From Anadara kagoshimensis (lineage: Eukaryota > Mollusca > Bivalvia > Arcoida > Arcidae): a DNA stretch of 64,000 nt. A program made the position numbers and the translations under genes. The notes beneath the pieces were generated by a model that saw only the letters and a list, made by a program, of their open reading frames with translations, did no database searches and was not told where the DNA came from. Shown piece after piece: positions 1-13,700 of the stretch. How positions within the stretch are numbered: the stretch's first letter is position 1; the number at the start of each line of letters is the position of its first letter. Where the stretch lies: assembly GCA_021292105.1 (NCBI GenBank), contig CM037867.1, forward strand, positions 42,224,843 to 42,288,842, given 5' to 3'.

Positions 1-45
1 CATAAGTGGTGATGTTACGTAAGACAACATTCAACCACCAACTAC
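1..45 (+). repeat. 3' tail fragment of tRNA-derived SINE
   Basis: The first bases resemble the tail of the SINE at 8719-9095 (gacgttaaacaacattcaacc), with a few differences. Only the tail lies in the window, and it sits just left of an ANKMY2 exon, so in an intron of that gene. Confidence 0.4.
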
Positions 46-78
46 ATCAATGTTAAAATGAATAATTATTATACATAC

Positions 79-143
79 GTCATCCAAAGCATCAATTCTA
101 ACACTTGGCTCTTTTAATAACTCTCTAACTTCTTCAATATTTC
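79..143 (-). CDS. ANKMY2: ANKMY2 coding exon 2
   Basis: Acceptor TAG at 146-144, donor GTATGT at 78-73; 65 nt. It completes Gly23 and encodes NIEEVRELLKEPSVRIDALDD, the beginning of the first ankyrin repeat. Confidence 0.85.
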
Positions 144-2554
144 CTATTAAAAAAAGAAATCCAATTTTAAACAGCAATAAATCTAGAAATGTAGTCGGGC
201 GGGGTCATCCTGGCACAGCACAAGACAGAGGAAAGTGGAGGGAACTAGCTATGGCCTTATGCCCCACCAGGGATGAAGAGGATATGTGAGGTGAGGGGTC
301 ATCTTGGCAAAGGCCTTAAAAAAACAGGGGCCCAAGCTTTCAAAAATTAACTTGATGCACATTTATAATAAATCAGTATTAAATCAAAGACAACAAGTGG
401 TAATTGTAATGGGATGCCCTTACAAAGTCCCCAAAACAAAGCAATAAGATTTTTTAATTGCACCTTATTCCAAACTGGAATCAATTTTAGAACTAACGTA
501 CAATTTGAGTTTAAATGACATTGGATTATGTATTCATAAATGAAACAAATGTGAAATACTGGTAACAAGAAGAAGAAAATGAATGTTAATAAGCTAACCT
601 TAGCTTGATACATGTGACAGGTGCCATAACATTTGATTGTTTTCATAAAAAACTTCACTTGTGGGGAAAAATATAACTTAAAGAGGTAGAACTGGATTTA
701 TTCGAAACTCAACTACCGTAAGACTAAAAAGATATGGCCAGCGTTGGCCTTAATATTTTTGGGACTGAATTATTACTTTGAGATCAAAAGAGCATGGTTC
801 ACTTCTAGAATAAACACTTCATTAGATTGTATCAATTGTATCCTTAACACATTCTATTTCTCTTTCACTTGATTTTTGTTTTGTTAGCCATACTTTGTGA
901 TCTGTTTGGGATTAAAAATTTATGCTTTGAAATATACTCATATGATTAAATTTTTTTAAAGGTTGACTAGCATTCCTAGACATTACTGATGTTGGGATAT
1001 ATTTAAGGTTGGTAATGTCTTAACAATGAGATACATTGTTGGTGAGGTAATGGTGCTTTACATCCCAGTTAAGATTCTTTCAATTATATCAAGGTTGTCA
1101 GTTCTGGATAGTGGAGGAAACCAGCACCCACAGACAAAAAACATTGACTTTTGATCCCAAGACAGAATGAAAGTTTCTTACACAAGGATCTACTTGAGCT
1201 GGATTTAAACCTAGGCAATGTGATCCAAAAACATGTGGATTAGAACATTTGGCCAATGAGGCATGTCAAACATGAGATAAATGTTTTGCCAAAATTTCTG
1301 GTGGAAATGTTAAGGAATATTATTAAAACAGTAACAAAATTATGATGGTTTTATTGTGTGGGGCGGTGCATAATTATTCAGAAATTGTTCTGCCTAACTT
1401 TGTGTAAAACATGCTCCACAAGTTGTAAAGATGTGGCAGGCAGTACTCAAAAGGTGGCTGGGTAGCTCAGTGGGTAGAGCGTCCTACTAGTATTCGGAAG
1501 GTCCTGGGGTCGAGTCCTGGTTTGGTCAATGCATTTTTTCCTTTTCCATTACATTTGGGGGGCTCCTCTGACCATGGGAAGTGGTGGACTAACAGGTTGG
1601 CCCCAGTGTGGAACCACAATGGAGGAAAGTGGCAGGCTGATAGGTGACCGAGTAGCTCTGTGGGTAGAATGCCCTACTAGTATTCTGAATGTCTCAGGTT
1701 TGAATCAGGTTTGGTTGCTGCATTTTTCCTGTTACAGGTGAAAAAATTTCTTTCAGAAGATGGAAGATTCTGCCATTTCTATAAATTCAGAGCAAAATAG
1801 ACCAAACCAATAATGACCCATATAAAAATTATCTTAAGACTTGCTGACTCTCTGCCAGCCACAGATATGCTGATATGGCCCTCATAAATACAGTGAAATA
1901 CAAGTATCTTTGACCCTCAGCAGTCAGCAGGTGTATAAAGTCTCCAGCAAACTTTAGTGTCCCCAAAACCCCCATGTCTAAGTTACATCCTACTTTTCTT
2001 AATCATATGAATATTTCCTAAGATTGCAAAAAGTTAATGAATTTTATACAAGTAAGCAAAACAGGTTAATCACATAACAAGTACTGATAAATCAGTGCAT
2101 GGCACTGATCAGTTAATTTCCAAAACTTTCCCCACAGAGAGGAATAGCCCAAGTTCCTGACTGTTGAAATTATGTGAAATGGTATCAAGAGTTAAGACTT
2201 GGAAGTGGATTGGTAAATCATGTGGTGGCGAAGGCATTAAATCCTACCACGTAAACATTGTTTTTCCACAAAAAACATATTTTAAACATTTGTGGATTGG
2301 TCTTGGACACTTGGCCAAGTGGTGTGCCAAAACAGGCTGGATTTCCAGATGCAGAAACATGCAGACGACGCATGTTTAGGATAAAGTCACAGATGAATAT
2401 CTATGGAATTTAAACATGAAATTTGGTTTAGTTTGTATTCTTACACATATAAAACACCAATAATCGCGAAATACTAAAATATTTTACCTTTAACTACGGA
2501 ATCGAGAAGTTTTTTCTCGAGATCCGACAAATCACCTTTCACGTTGGAAGCCAT
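79..2554 (-). CDS. ANKMY2: ANKMY2 orthologue, 5' part (two coding exons), continues off the left edge
   Basis: Ankyrin repeat and MYND domain protein 2; the vertebrate protein has N-terminal ankyrin repeats and a C-terminal MYND zinc finger and is linked to FKBP38 and ciliary/hedgehog signalling. Seen here: join(complement(79..143), complement(2488..2554)) read from 2554. It encodes 44 residues, starting MASNVKGDLSDLEKKLLD and continuing through KGNIEEVRELLKEPSVRIDA to a final LDD. From memory this aligns with the start of human ANKMY2 (KGELTQEEKELLEVIGKG, then VRVNCLDENGMT). The exons join in phase 1 (AAA G|GA) and the second ends in phase 0 at a GTATGT donor. Most ankyrin repeats and the MYND finger are outside the window. 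The start is the first ATG of the exon. NKTR lies head-to-head. Confidence 0.85.
1060..1262 (-). repeat. Diverged SINE-like interspersed repeat (antisense)
   Basis: Shares an order of short blocks (cccagttaagattctttca, then ggttg.cagttctg, gaggaaacc, gatttgaacct and a final ttggcca) with 4890-5075, 6815-7195 and 47880-48023. The block 'gatttraacct' looks like an inverted tRNA B box, suggesting an old tRNA-derived SINE. Confidence 0.4.
1454..1740 (+). mobile_element. Dimeric tRNA-derived SINE
   Basis: Two tRNA-like heads about 190 bp apart. The first (about 1454-1528) has an A-box-like gtagctcagtgggtagag and a B-box-like ggtcgagtcct. The second (about 1644-1720) has gtagctctgtgggtagaa and ggtttgaatcagg. 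Neither folds as a complete tRNA with paired acceptor ends. A second dimer of this family is at 53045-53330. It lies in ANKMY2 intron 1. Confidence 0.6.
2488..2554 (-). CDS. ANKMY2: ANKMY2 coding exon 1
   Basis: ATG at 2554-2552; codes for residues 1-22 plus one base. The donor is G|GTAAAA, with the GT complement at 2487-2486. Key residues KGDLSDLEKKLLD match the family N-terminus. Confidence 0.85.
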
Positions 2555-4640
2555 TTTGTTCAAACGTTAATCTCTAAGCACATGTTCGGTCTTTTTTAAA
2601 GTAAATACACTCTGTTGTCAGTGAAATTTATGTGATCTGGAGTCATCGATTGTTACAAAAGAATTCGAGAACGATTTTGATTTATCGATAAATACATAGT
2701 TGTGAATAATTACAGAAAATTATCACATTTTTTACAACTGGGAGTTCTGTACCTGGCTACCGAGATTATAAATTGGGACATTCCATTTTTACTTTAGGGC
2801 ACGCGGCTTTATTTTGCCTAAAATGTTACTTTTTTATAGAAAAACAAACAAATAATTGAGTTTTGTGTGAACAAGAATTTCTTATAATGGTAACGTTAAG
2901 TGAGAATTTAACGGTGTTTTAATCTTTTTTTTATATTGATATTCATCAAATATATGATGAAACACCCCTGTGTTGATAATAGTTTGTTCCATTAGCAGTA
3001 CAATTATCGGCGCGGCAGCAAAGGATGCTCACATGAATGAAGGTTATACATTTTAATATGGCTTTTACACAATAATTTGTTACACATAATAACTGATAAT
3101 TAAGGATTATTCACAATTTCTTTATGTTAATTTTTCCAATACCATGAATCGCCTATGAAATTGTAGGGGGGGGGGGGGTCTGTTTGGTTGTAGAACACTA
3201 AAAAGCATCATCTGTAGCAGTCACAACTTTTAGGGCTCATGCTCAACAGAGGTGAGACACTGTTTAAACTTTGTTACTGTAAATCAAGTTTGAAGTAGCG
3301 GACCCATGAATTTTGGAAAGATGGGTCGGGTTCCATTTTTTCATTGTCGCAGAAGAACTAGCTAAGTGGTTCACCCCCAAAAATTTTGAAATGTAGCACA
3401 AAATCCTGTAATCTGAGCAAATAAAGGAGGATTTTCAACCACCACCCCCTTGGATCTTACCATTTAAAGTGAAAAATGTGCCCCAGTAAGTTTGAAATCT
3501 TGTCATCTCCAGCTATATTGGAAAAATTCACCTTGTCAGTTGCTGTGAAATCTTGCCATCCTATGGTTTCAGTGGAAATATTCTTCTAGTGTTCTCCAGC
3601 TCCAATTTTATTGGAGGTGTTCATTTAGTCAATCACTGTTGCCTGCTAACTTTTATTGGAGATGTTCATCTAGCCAGTGATTATGAAGTCACTGCGATTA
3701 CAGTGATGAGTGAAAAGTATAGATGTGGCTATTTTAAAAAGCATCAAGTTTTAATGTCATATTCTATGCTATTATACTTATAAACTCATGTGATGTATTA
3801 CCTTTAGTTAGAATTCTCTTTTAATGAGGTGACTTATGCTCTCATAGCATGGATTTAAAATTATGTTTTGAAATGGAAAGTCCAGAAAATTTTGCCTTTA
3901 ATTTTGGCTGGTCCCCATATAAAGTTTTGAAAGTCCAATATCATCATTAAAAGGTACATGTGCTAGTACCGGGTATGTATTCATGCAGAAAAAGGGATAT
4001 GATCCTGTAAAAAAAAAAAAACAGTACCGGTATGTCAATTGGACTTGTACAGTATATATATTGACGACCCTAATGTAAAATGAATAGGTCCCGGACCTTG
4101 GATGGTCGGACCTAGGGATTTTTTTAAACCTGTGCATAGTAATAGTTTGAAGAGACGGTAATGATCTCTTTATTGTTTGAGCAATATTTCTTCCTGTAGC
4201 ATCATTGCAAATGTATTCACTTTAAAAACAAAGGGCAATAAATAGTTAGAATTTTATCTTAATTTTGGACACTGAGTTTCCTTGTGCATGTCAGAATGGT
4301 CTTCTACATCAGGGGTTCAAAATTTTCTGGGTCAGAGATTAGGACCTGTTAATTTTACATTGAGACATTTAAACTGTAAAAGTCTGAAGGACCTGTAATT
4401 TTTTACTAGATAATCCAAAAGGATAACATAATTGTCCATGGACTTTTCATTGTTGATACTGGACTTTCAAAACTTTATGTGGGACATGCCAATAATAAAG
4501 GCAGAAGGTCCTGGACCTTCCATTATAAAACATAATTTTGAGCCCCTGTGCATGTCAGAATAGACAGTTAGAAAATTACCAGACTTTATTACCCTAAAAC
4601 AGAAAGTTCTCATTAATTTGTCTTTATATATATTTATAGA
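2555..4640. promoter_or_regulatory. Head-to-head intergenic region of ANKMY2 and NKTR
   Basis: The 2.1 kb between the two start codons must hold the 5' ends of both genes. No CpG-rich block or clear TATA box with the right spacing was recognised. A 12-13-base G run lies near 3167-3179. An AG at 4638-4639, one base before the NKTR start codon, suggests a non-coding NKTR exon upstream. A GTAAGT at 3485 is one possible donor, unproven. Sequence near 3846-4010 resembles, in inverted and decayed form, the MITE at 4310-4548. Confidence 0.4.
4310..4548. mobile_element. MITE with CAGGGGTTCAAAATT termini
   Basis: Begins CAGGGGTTCAAAATTTT and ends AATTTTGAGCCCCTG, a pair of imperfect terminal inverted repeats. 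The word GTGCATGTCAGAAT occurs on both sides (about 4283 and 4549), a flanking duplication larger than a usual target duplication. A second copy is at 5361-5597. Confidence 0.6.
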
Positions 4641-4704
4641 ATGGCGCTGACAGGAGGATACCGACCAAGATGTTTCTTTGATGTGGAACTTGGTGGCCAA
4701 CAAG
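4641..4704 (+). CDS. NKTR: NKTR coding exon 1
   Basis: Residues 1-21, [20 protein letters not shown] then Q, plus one base. Donor G|GTATTA. CFFD is the first strand of the PPIase fold. Confidence 0.9.
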
Positions 4705-7700
4705 GTATTAATATATATGTGTGATGTCACCACAAAATATTTCAAGACCCAGTCCATATTATTTCATCAGGTCTTGAGTGCCTGGTTCTGTGATGATGAA
4801 GGAAACTGGACTAACAGCAAGATATCAATTCTCTATATATTTCTGTTCTGAGTGCATTAAGGGAATTTTATGCCCAGTGAACATTTTTTTCTGTTATTTC
4901 AAGGTTGCTAGTTCTGTAATGATGGAGGAAACATAAGTTACTGAGGATATCACTGATTTTTGCCAAGCAATCTGATAAACATTCTCGCACTAGGATCTGT
5001 CTGAATTAAGATTTGAACCTAGACAGTGAGAGGCACTTTGATCCATAAGCACACACTTTAGACAGAGGCCCATGTTTTTGTTCTTTTGTTCATATAAAAC
5101 CAATACATTTATTTTGTATCCAAATTATCAAAAATTGTGAAACTGCACTGACATTGTACCTATTCTCATTGTGTACATATTCTCATTATTTGTGAAAAAT
5201 TTCACAATTGGGGGAAAAAGCATCAATACTAAATGAGCTATAAATGGTAAATGAAAATAACAGAAAATATTGATTAATTTTGACAAAGAGCAACAAGGAT
5301 CTGAGCTCATTGGTTGGAATACATGTATATACATGACAAGAAAAGATACATGGCGAGAAGCAGAGGTTCAAAATTTCCTGGGTCCATGGTCCATGGTCCA
5401 TGACTTTTTAAGTTTACATTGGGACCCTTGATATTTCAACTGCAAAGTCTGTTTTTACCACATGATATATTACATAATTATACATGGAGCTTTAATTCTT
5501 AATACAGTTTTGGACTTTCAAAACTTTATCAAGTGGGGCCTGCTAAAAGGCAAAAGGTCCTGCACCTTCCATTCCAAAACGTAATTTTGGACCCCTGGTT
5601 GATACAATGCCGGTAGTGCTAGCATTGTGCAAGAATAGAAACAGAGTGAGAAAATATTCACAGTGAGAATAGATACAATGCTAGTTGTGTATTTCAATTG
5701 ATTTAATGTTTAATCTTGTATGTATTTTTTAACAGTTGGAAGAATTACATTTGAGTTATTTTCTGACATCTGTCCGAAAACCTGTGACAACTTTAGATCA
5801 TTATGTACAGGTATGTATGATTACAGCCAGGTCTCTGATAGAATTTTTTATCCCACTGGTCCACATTTCTTAAAGGAAGAAAACATTTATTTATCACTCA
5901 AACATTTTACTTGTGAATGTGATACAACTGATATGTCTATGTATTATGTACTGTAAATCATTTCCCACTCAACTGAAACTTGGTTGGTCCATCTGTGTCG
6001 AGTCAACATTTGAATATATTCCAAAATGTTCTTTACATTATCTAATTATTTATGATGAGGGCCACTATGCCATAATCATATTGAAGATTTCATCTTGGAA
6101 CATTGAAAGTTAATAAAAACCACTTCAACCAAAAGAATTTTATAATATGTGAATGCAGCCAGGTTATCTATTATCAGTGTTGAATGCAATCTGAAATTAA
6201 CAAGTTAAAAAATTTTTCCAAAAGTTAAACCGCTATATTTAGAGGTTACTAAAAAGGACTAAAGTTAAAATGTTTTATCAAATGCACAGTAGTATGTAAT
6301 TTCAAGGCAATATTCATGTTCAGCTTTGATTTTGTTAGCTAAAATTACTACCGAATAGCAAATAAGTCTATTCTTTTATAACCACAAAATTTCATATATT
6401 GTCTTCGTATAAAATATCTGCAATGAGGATCCCATCTATTGCAAGCATGTTATAATGCATTTTATTATAATTCAGAACTTGAGTATTCCCAATCTCGAAG
6501 GCAAAAAATAATCATTAAAACATTTGACAAAATCACTGATCAGAAAGTTTGTTTTATTTCACAGGTGAGAAGGGCAATGGTCAGAAAAGTGGATTACCCC
6601 TACATTACAAAGGTTCACCCTTCCATCGTGTAGTAAAAGATTTTATGATACAAGGTGGTGATTTCACCAAAGGTATGACATTTTATGATATAACCAAAGT
6701 ACTTTTATACCATTTGGGGGTTTAGGTATTTGTCATTTGAAACCAGACCCAGGTATTCTTGACACATAATTTAAAGCTTACAAATATTTTCTATAAGGAG
6801 TGGAGTGCAGTAGTGTTGTTTTATGTCCCAGTCAAGATTCTTTCACTTATTACTAGGTTTCCATAAATTTAAAATAATTAGTAGCCACATTTCCAAAATT
6901 TGTGAAAATATAGTCTTTTTTTAAGTATTTTTCCACAAAATAGGTTACTTTTTGAAAGAATTCCTCAGAAATTAGTAGCCAATGGCGATTTTGGCTACCA
7001 GGAATGGGAACATAGCTTATTATGTGAAACTGGTTAGTTCAGGTATGGCGGAGGAAAACTAAGTGCCCAGAGAAAACCACTAACCTTTAGCAAGCAAACT
7101 GACAAACATCACCACACTGAGTGGGATTTGAACCGAAGCAGTGAGAAACACTGATCTATAACCTAGTGTTTTAGATAACTTGGCCACCAAAGCCCCACAA
7201 GCCAAGGACTTTTTGCCATAAATAATTAAGTCCACAAATATGTATAGAAATCTCATAGATTAATACATAACAAATACATAAATGAGGATACAATAGATGG
7301 TGTTGCCATCTTAGATTAAGTAGTAACTAGTACAGTATTTTATTTTAACTTTATATGGATCCTTAAATTTTTTAAGGTAGCATTGTTTGCAAAGTGGTCT
7401 AAAAGTGGCTAGTTATTAGTTAAATTTTAAGCTGTGATTGTGTTCCATTAGTCATTTTTTTCAGAACATTTTTAGAATTTTTATTTAACTTTATTTATTC
7501 TTTACATTTTTCGTTATTTGTATTTTTTAGGAGATGGAACTGGGGGTGAATCAATCTATGGAGGGGTATTTCCAGGTAAAGTGTTCATTTTTTTAACATC
7601 ATTTATACTCTGTCAGACCATAAGCTATGTTTCTATTCCTGGTAGCCAAAATCGCCATTGGCTACTAATTTCTGAGGAATTCTTTTAAAAAGTAATCTAA

Positions 7701-10700
7701 TTTAGCAAATTTGTGGAAAAATACTTTAAAGGGGACTATATTTTCACAAATTTTGGAAATTTGGCTACTAATTATTTTAAATTTCAGTTCAATTCATTTA
7801 ATGGGGAGTTGTTTTATGTTAGTAAAAATTCACTTATTTGAGCTTGAAAAATTGTAGTGAAAATATTACCTTCATGTAATTTCTGCTTATAGTTATATTC
7901 CATATCAATGAAACAAGCATGGGAATAATATCGACTAGAAAGAACCTCTGAATAAAATCATGAATTTTTTGTCCAGACAGAAAAAAACAATGATTTGTGT
8001 ATTTTTATTCACCTGCTGTATGATGAGTCATTGTAGAAACAATTAAATTATCTGTAAATAAAATAAGACTAATTCATGGTAGTTTATTTTTTCTTTCTAC
8101 GTGTATCTGCAAATATAATTTTTTGTATAGGTATGTATATTAGAATATTGTAGGTATTGATACAACAGTCATTTTGATGTACAGTCAAATCTGTGTTAAA
8201 TGCTGTCTCTATATAAGGGCCACTTCCTTATAAAGACCAGTAGAATTGCATCTTGTTGCTCTTTTATTCATATTTTTGAACCTGTATAAAAGTGCCACCT
8301 GCCTATAAAGACCGCTTTTACTGGTTCCCTTGGATAGACTTTATAGACAAGTTTCACTGTATAGATGAATGTCATGGGTTCAAAGGTCAAGGTCACAGTC
8401 CTGAAAGAATACTGAAATGGTTAATTATCTGGAAACCAATAAAATTTTCTATAGGTTTTCTGAGTGGTAAAATGACTGAGTTTTAAAACCAAAGGCTTTC
8501 CACAGGTTGCTAAATGGTTTAGACACAGAGTGTTCAAACTAAATGCATCTGTTAATTGTTGAGTGGTGGAGGGGCTAAGTTTTATCTGTGGATTCATGAG
8601 TGCTTTAGACACTCAGTTTTCAAACCAAAGGCATCTTTTTGGTGCCCTAGTGGCGAAGGTGTGAAGTCTTCAAACTGAACAAAAGGGTTCTATTGGTTAG
8701 ATCCATGGTTCTCATTGGGAGGGCGCGGTGGCCTAATGGATAAGACGTCAGTCTTCAAATCCAGGGTCTCTCACCGCTGTGAGTTCGAGTCCCACTCAGA
8801 CCACATGTGGGAAAGTGAATTTTCCTTACCGTTGGCCTTTACTGATTCACCTGGTATCAGTATAATGGACTGGGGGAGTGGTACGTTTGTCTGCGGCGTA
8901 CTGACTCTGTGAGCTAGCACGGTAAAGTCGCCCTGAGTGCGCGCTAGTACAAGGCAGACCATACAACACACTCGCACTTCACATGCATACACAAAAATTG
9001 TTCATAGATTAATCCATAGAGATTAATTAAATAGTTCTTGTCGCGAATAGCTGAAAAATTGCTGATGCGACGTTAAACAACATTCAACCAACCAACCATG
9101 GTTCTCATTGGCATTTACTGGAAGGTGTGTAATTGAATGAATGGTTTACAATGTTAACTAATACAACCCAAGGCTTCTTTGTGTCCCCAGAGTGAAATCA
9201 TGACGTGTTTTAAACTGAAGACTTCTGTTGTTGATTTATTGACTTACACTGCAATACTTATTTTGTTTTAGTTTATTCTTAATTTTTTTTCACAGATGAG
9301 AATTTTGATAAAAAACATGAGACAGAATTTTTACTTTCCATGGCTAATCGTGGAAAGGATACTAATGGTTCTCAATTCTTCATGTAAGTATTATATTACT
9401 GTACATAATACTGTTTATGTGATTTGCTCAAAGACTGAATAAATAATGCCTTAATCTTACTTTTGTGGTATTTCTTGATAGGGTAAGCAATGAGGGAGGG
9501 GATTTTGATTGGCAGGTATGCAGACGGAAATTATCTCTTTTGGATAAATCACGAGTTGGTATTAAATAGGACAGAGCAAGCACTTTTCTTAAGGACTGTT
9601 AGGGCCAAGAGGGGGTGCTTTCTCTGTTCTATTCAACACCAACTTGTGATTTATAAGACTTAAAAGAATTCAGCATGTTCTGAACCTTTAAAATTTTTGG
9701 CTAGGTTTCCATACATGTACACCAAAAAAAAACAACTTGAAAGTCATTCTTTGACAAGAACCAAGTGATGAAACCATAGTTGAAGACATTAAAAATATTG
9801 TTGATGATCAATCTGTTTTAGTTCACTGATTATTTTCCGATGTTAGAATTTGAAAATTTCCCTATTGTTTAACTTTATGCTAGTCTTTGTAACAACAGCT
9901 GTTACAAAAGTAGTTTTTGGAAGGTCTGGCACATGGAAAGTCTATTTTCAGTTAAAAGTGTTTTTTAAATAGAAAAATGATGAATTCAGTATTGTGTTAT
10001 TGATCTTTTCTAGTTTATTGGAGGCCTGTGGTAAAACATCTCATGAGAGTAAAAAAGCAAGAACGCTGCTAGGCAAAGCAAGATACACCCATTTATATTT
10101 TTGCCATTAAACTGTTTGTGTTTGATGATTACTCTGGTGAAATAAAAGTTAAAGTTTCTGTATGTTAATATGTTGCCTTCCATCCATAACTTAAGTAAAT
10201 CAAGAAATACCGGAAAATTAAGATAAAGGTAAATTTCAGATGAATTATTTATATATATAATAGAAAAAGAAATAGAGTATTTGTTGAGAAATTTATTTTT
10301 TTTATCATTATTATTTTATTATTTACTTTTGTTTTGATAAAAAACCACAAAAATGATAAAAAAAACTTTCGTTGCATGGTGTGTGTGTGTGTGTGTGTGT
10401 ACGTGTGTGTGCTGAGGACTGTAAGAAACTAAGAAATATAAAACTGTCCAATAAGTTGGACTGTTTTATAGTCAGCCCCAATACAAACATTTGTATAAGA
10501 AGTTTGGATTTAAATGTAAACAAAAACAAATTGGTTCATAATTTAAACCAACCTTTGGTCAGTATAAGACCAGTAAAGTAAATTTTGGGTGGGGGTGTTT
10601 CAAACAGTGGATTTGAGATATGATTTCTTTTTACTATTTTATCTCTATTATTACAGTCACACATTTAGTATATGAGGAACTGGAGTCCTATGGAATTTTA

Positions 10701-13700
10701 AATGCATGCACATTAATTAAAAATTCACCCAAAACATCCATTATTATTCTTCATATTTCATGCATCTAGTGTATCCATACATGTCTAAAGAACATTGATT
10801 TATATGTTAATTTTACCCAATATTTAGTAAAAACATAAAAAACTAAGACACAAATAAAAAAATTAATAAATAAAATGAAATAAAACCATGAAAACTACAG
10901 ATTCTGTATTTTATTCATGGAATTGCTGAGAAAATGTGCAAATCTTGAATCTTTGGCAAATTTTTGTCTGTGACCTACATATATAAACATACTTTATACA
11001 AACTGGATTTGATGTGATATATCACTGGAGTGCCCTATGTACAGAGATATATCGTAACCTAAGATCATGTAATATCAAGAGATGAGAGAGTATGTTTGAG
11101 TGTGTGGTGAAGTTGCTTTGTTATAATTTTTTTTTCCAGATCTTTATTTCAGATTTGCTGTTGATAATGATATGCAGTTTATTACAAATAGAAAATAATT
11201 AATATATATGTTTGTAAAAATAATTGATATTTAATCAAGACAGTAGGTCCATTTTCATGATTTTGTCAAATTTATGACTAGTAACAATTTTAGTTATAAA
11301 CAGTAAATGTTTAGATATTTTACCGTTTGGCTTACTGTAATTTGACAGAAATAATATTAGAATTACTTTTTAACTGTCATAATTAAAGTGAGTCTAATTA
11401 CAACATATATGAAAGTTATACAGCGACACTTCAAAATTATTTAATTTAAATCAAAGATAAAACACATTGAATAGTCTACTTTTGAATGTCTTTCATCAAG
11501 TTTGTTCGTTATATGAGAATATTTAAAATTCAAATATTGCATATATACAAGATACTATCAATTATTTTAGCTTTGTAAGAAGAAATATGAGTTTTTATTT
11601 TTGGTTTGTAATTATTTGTATATAGATATATATATTATATATATGAATGATTTTATTACCACAATTCTGACATTATTGTCACATTTTATCATTGTTAAAC
11701 AGAGATTCGTCAACATCGACCACAGGATCAGGTAAAAAATTAATTAAGTCTTTTAAGTCTGTATATTGTTAATGGTGTACCTGTGTATTTTACCTGTACA
11801 CACCTGTATACACCTGTAAAATCTAACTCTATACAGATTTATAATGAAGTACAAATGTATTTTTATACGTGGATGCTGAATTTGAATTTCCTGTAACAAG
11901 GGACTGATTTTGACTATAGTCAGTTTCAAATATTGAAATATATGTTAGACATTGGTAACTGATTTTTGACTATAGTCAGTTTCAAATATTGAAATATATT
12001 TTAAACAGTTGTTATTTTTTGGAATATTGAAATATATGTTCTTAGATATTCATTGACTTGGGTCATTTTCAAATATATAGAAATGTTCTCTTGGATTGAC
12101 TATTGTTGCTATAAATACCGCAATTTGTTTTACAAATATATTAGTTTATAAATCTTGTTTCATTGGAGAATAACATTTTAGTTTTCAAATTTTAAGTTAT
12201 AATATTTTACAAATGTTTATAGTAGCTATTGAAATATTTGCACGGAGAATGTCTTGTCATTTCTTTGCTTCAGAAAATAACAAGAAATATAACGGAATAC
12301 ATGTACATGTAAATGAAATGATAATGAACTAGGATTTCTCTGTTGTTTATTTACATATGGTATCTAGATTTAAAATTAAATAAGTTTTTTTCTTTCTTTT
12401 CCATAATTCCATAATTCCCCACAAATAGAACTACGAAGCCAGCACCACACTTAGATGGGTAAGTATAGATTTTTTGAAGACGTTCAATTTTTTTTATTTT
12501 CAGTTTCAGAAAATACTGGGAAAGCTTAGTTTGTAATACTGCTCTCTCATTCTGTAAGTTGGAAGTCTGGAGATTGATTCTTGATGATAAATGTATTATA
12601 ATTACAACTTATCATTTTAATGTACATGTATCTAAAAAAAAACCAACTGACATACATGTACAAAACAGAATACATATAATATTAAAAACATTTAAGATGA
12701 CACCAGACATGCCAAATATTGGTGAAAATTATCTGTATAAAAGATTCAACAAAAAATATTTTCATCACTTATTCAATATATATAAACATATTGATATATC
12801 GGTATTTAAATTCTCATCAATAACTGTTACAGCTCTATAAATTATGTACAGACATTTTTGCCACAGTTGATGTAACAAATGTTGTATTACTTTGTTTCAG
12901 CAAACATACAGTGTTCGGTCATGTGATATTTGGCCAGGACATTGTGATGCAGATAGAGAGTCAGTCGGTTGATGACAAACATCGGCCACTTGTCGATGTT
13001 AAAATAGGGAATTGTGGGGAATTAGTCAGACAAATGAAACCAAAGGGTAAGTAATGCAATATAGTCAATCTAGTTTAATCTCCATTTCTCCATGTTGCTT
13101 TCTAGTCCAGTGTGTCATGCAGTGTTTAATCTAGAACTGAGTAAAGAGTAGCCCTTAATTCTGAAAGAATATAGTACATTTGATAGCAATGTTGCAGATA
13201 AATATCAGTGGCATTTATCCAAGTTAAAATATACCTTTTTGACTTTCAGTCAACCCAGGTTGAAAGCATACAGCAGTAGTCGGACACTTAAGGTTTGAGT
13301 GCTAACTTTTTAATCTCTCAGATATCACATCCCTTGTGCCGGTCTAACAAACTGACTGTATATGCCTCAGAGTCTTCATTTCAAAGACTCTTAAGAAATC
13401 TACACATTGTCCCAGATTCTCATATATTGGATGGAATGCTTCAGTCTGAATTGCCTATAACATAGCCATTGATTTACTGTTTTAAATACATCCCTCCCAC
13501 CCTACTTGCACTATAAGTTTACTGTTTTGAAATTTTGAAATTGACTAAATACATCCCTCCCACCCTACTTGAAATACTAGTTTACTGTTCATTTGAAATT
13601 GACTAAATACATCCCTCCCACCCTACTTGAAATACTAGTTTACTGTTCATTTGAAATTGACTAAATACATCCCTCCAACCCTACTTGAAATACTAGTTTA

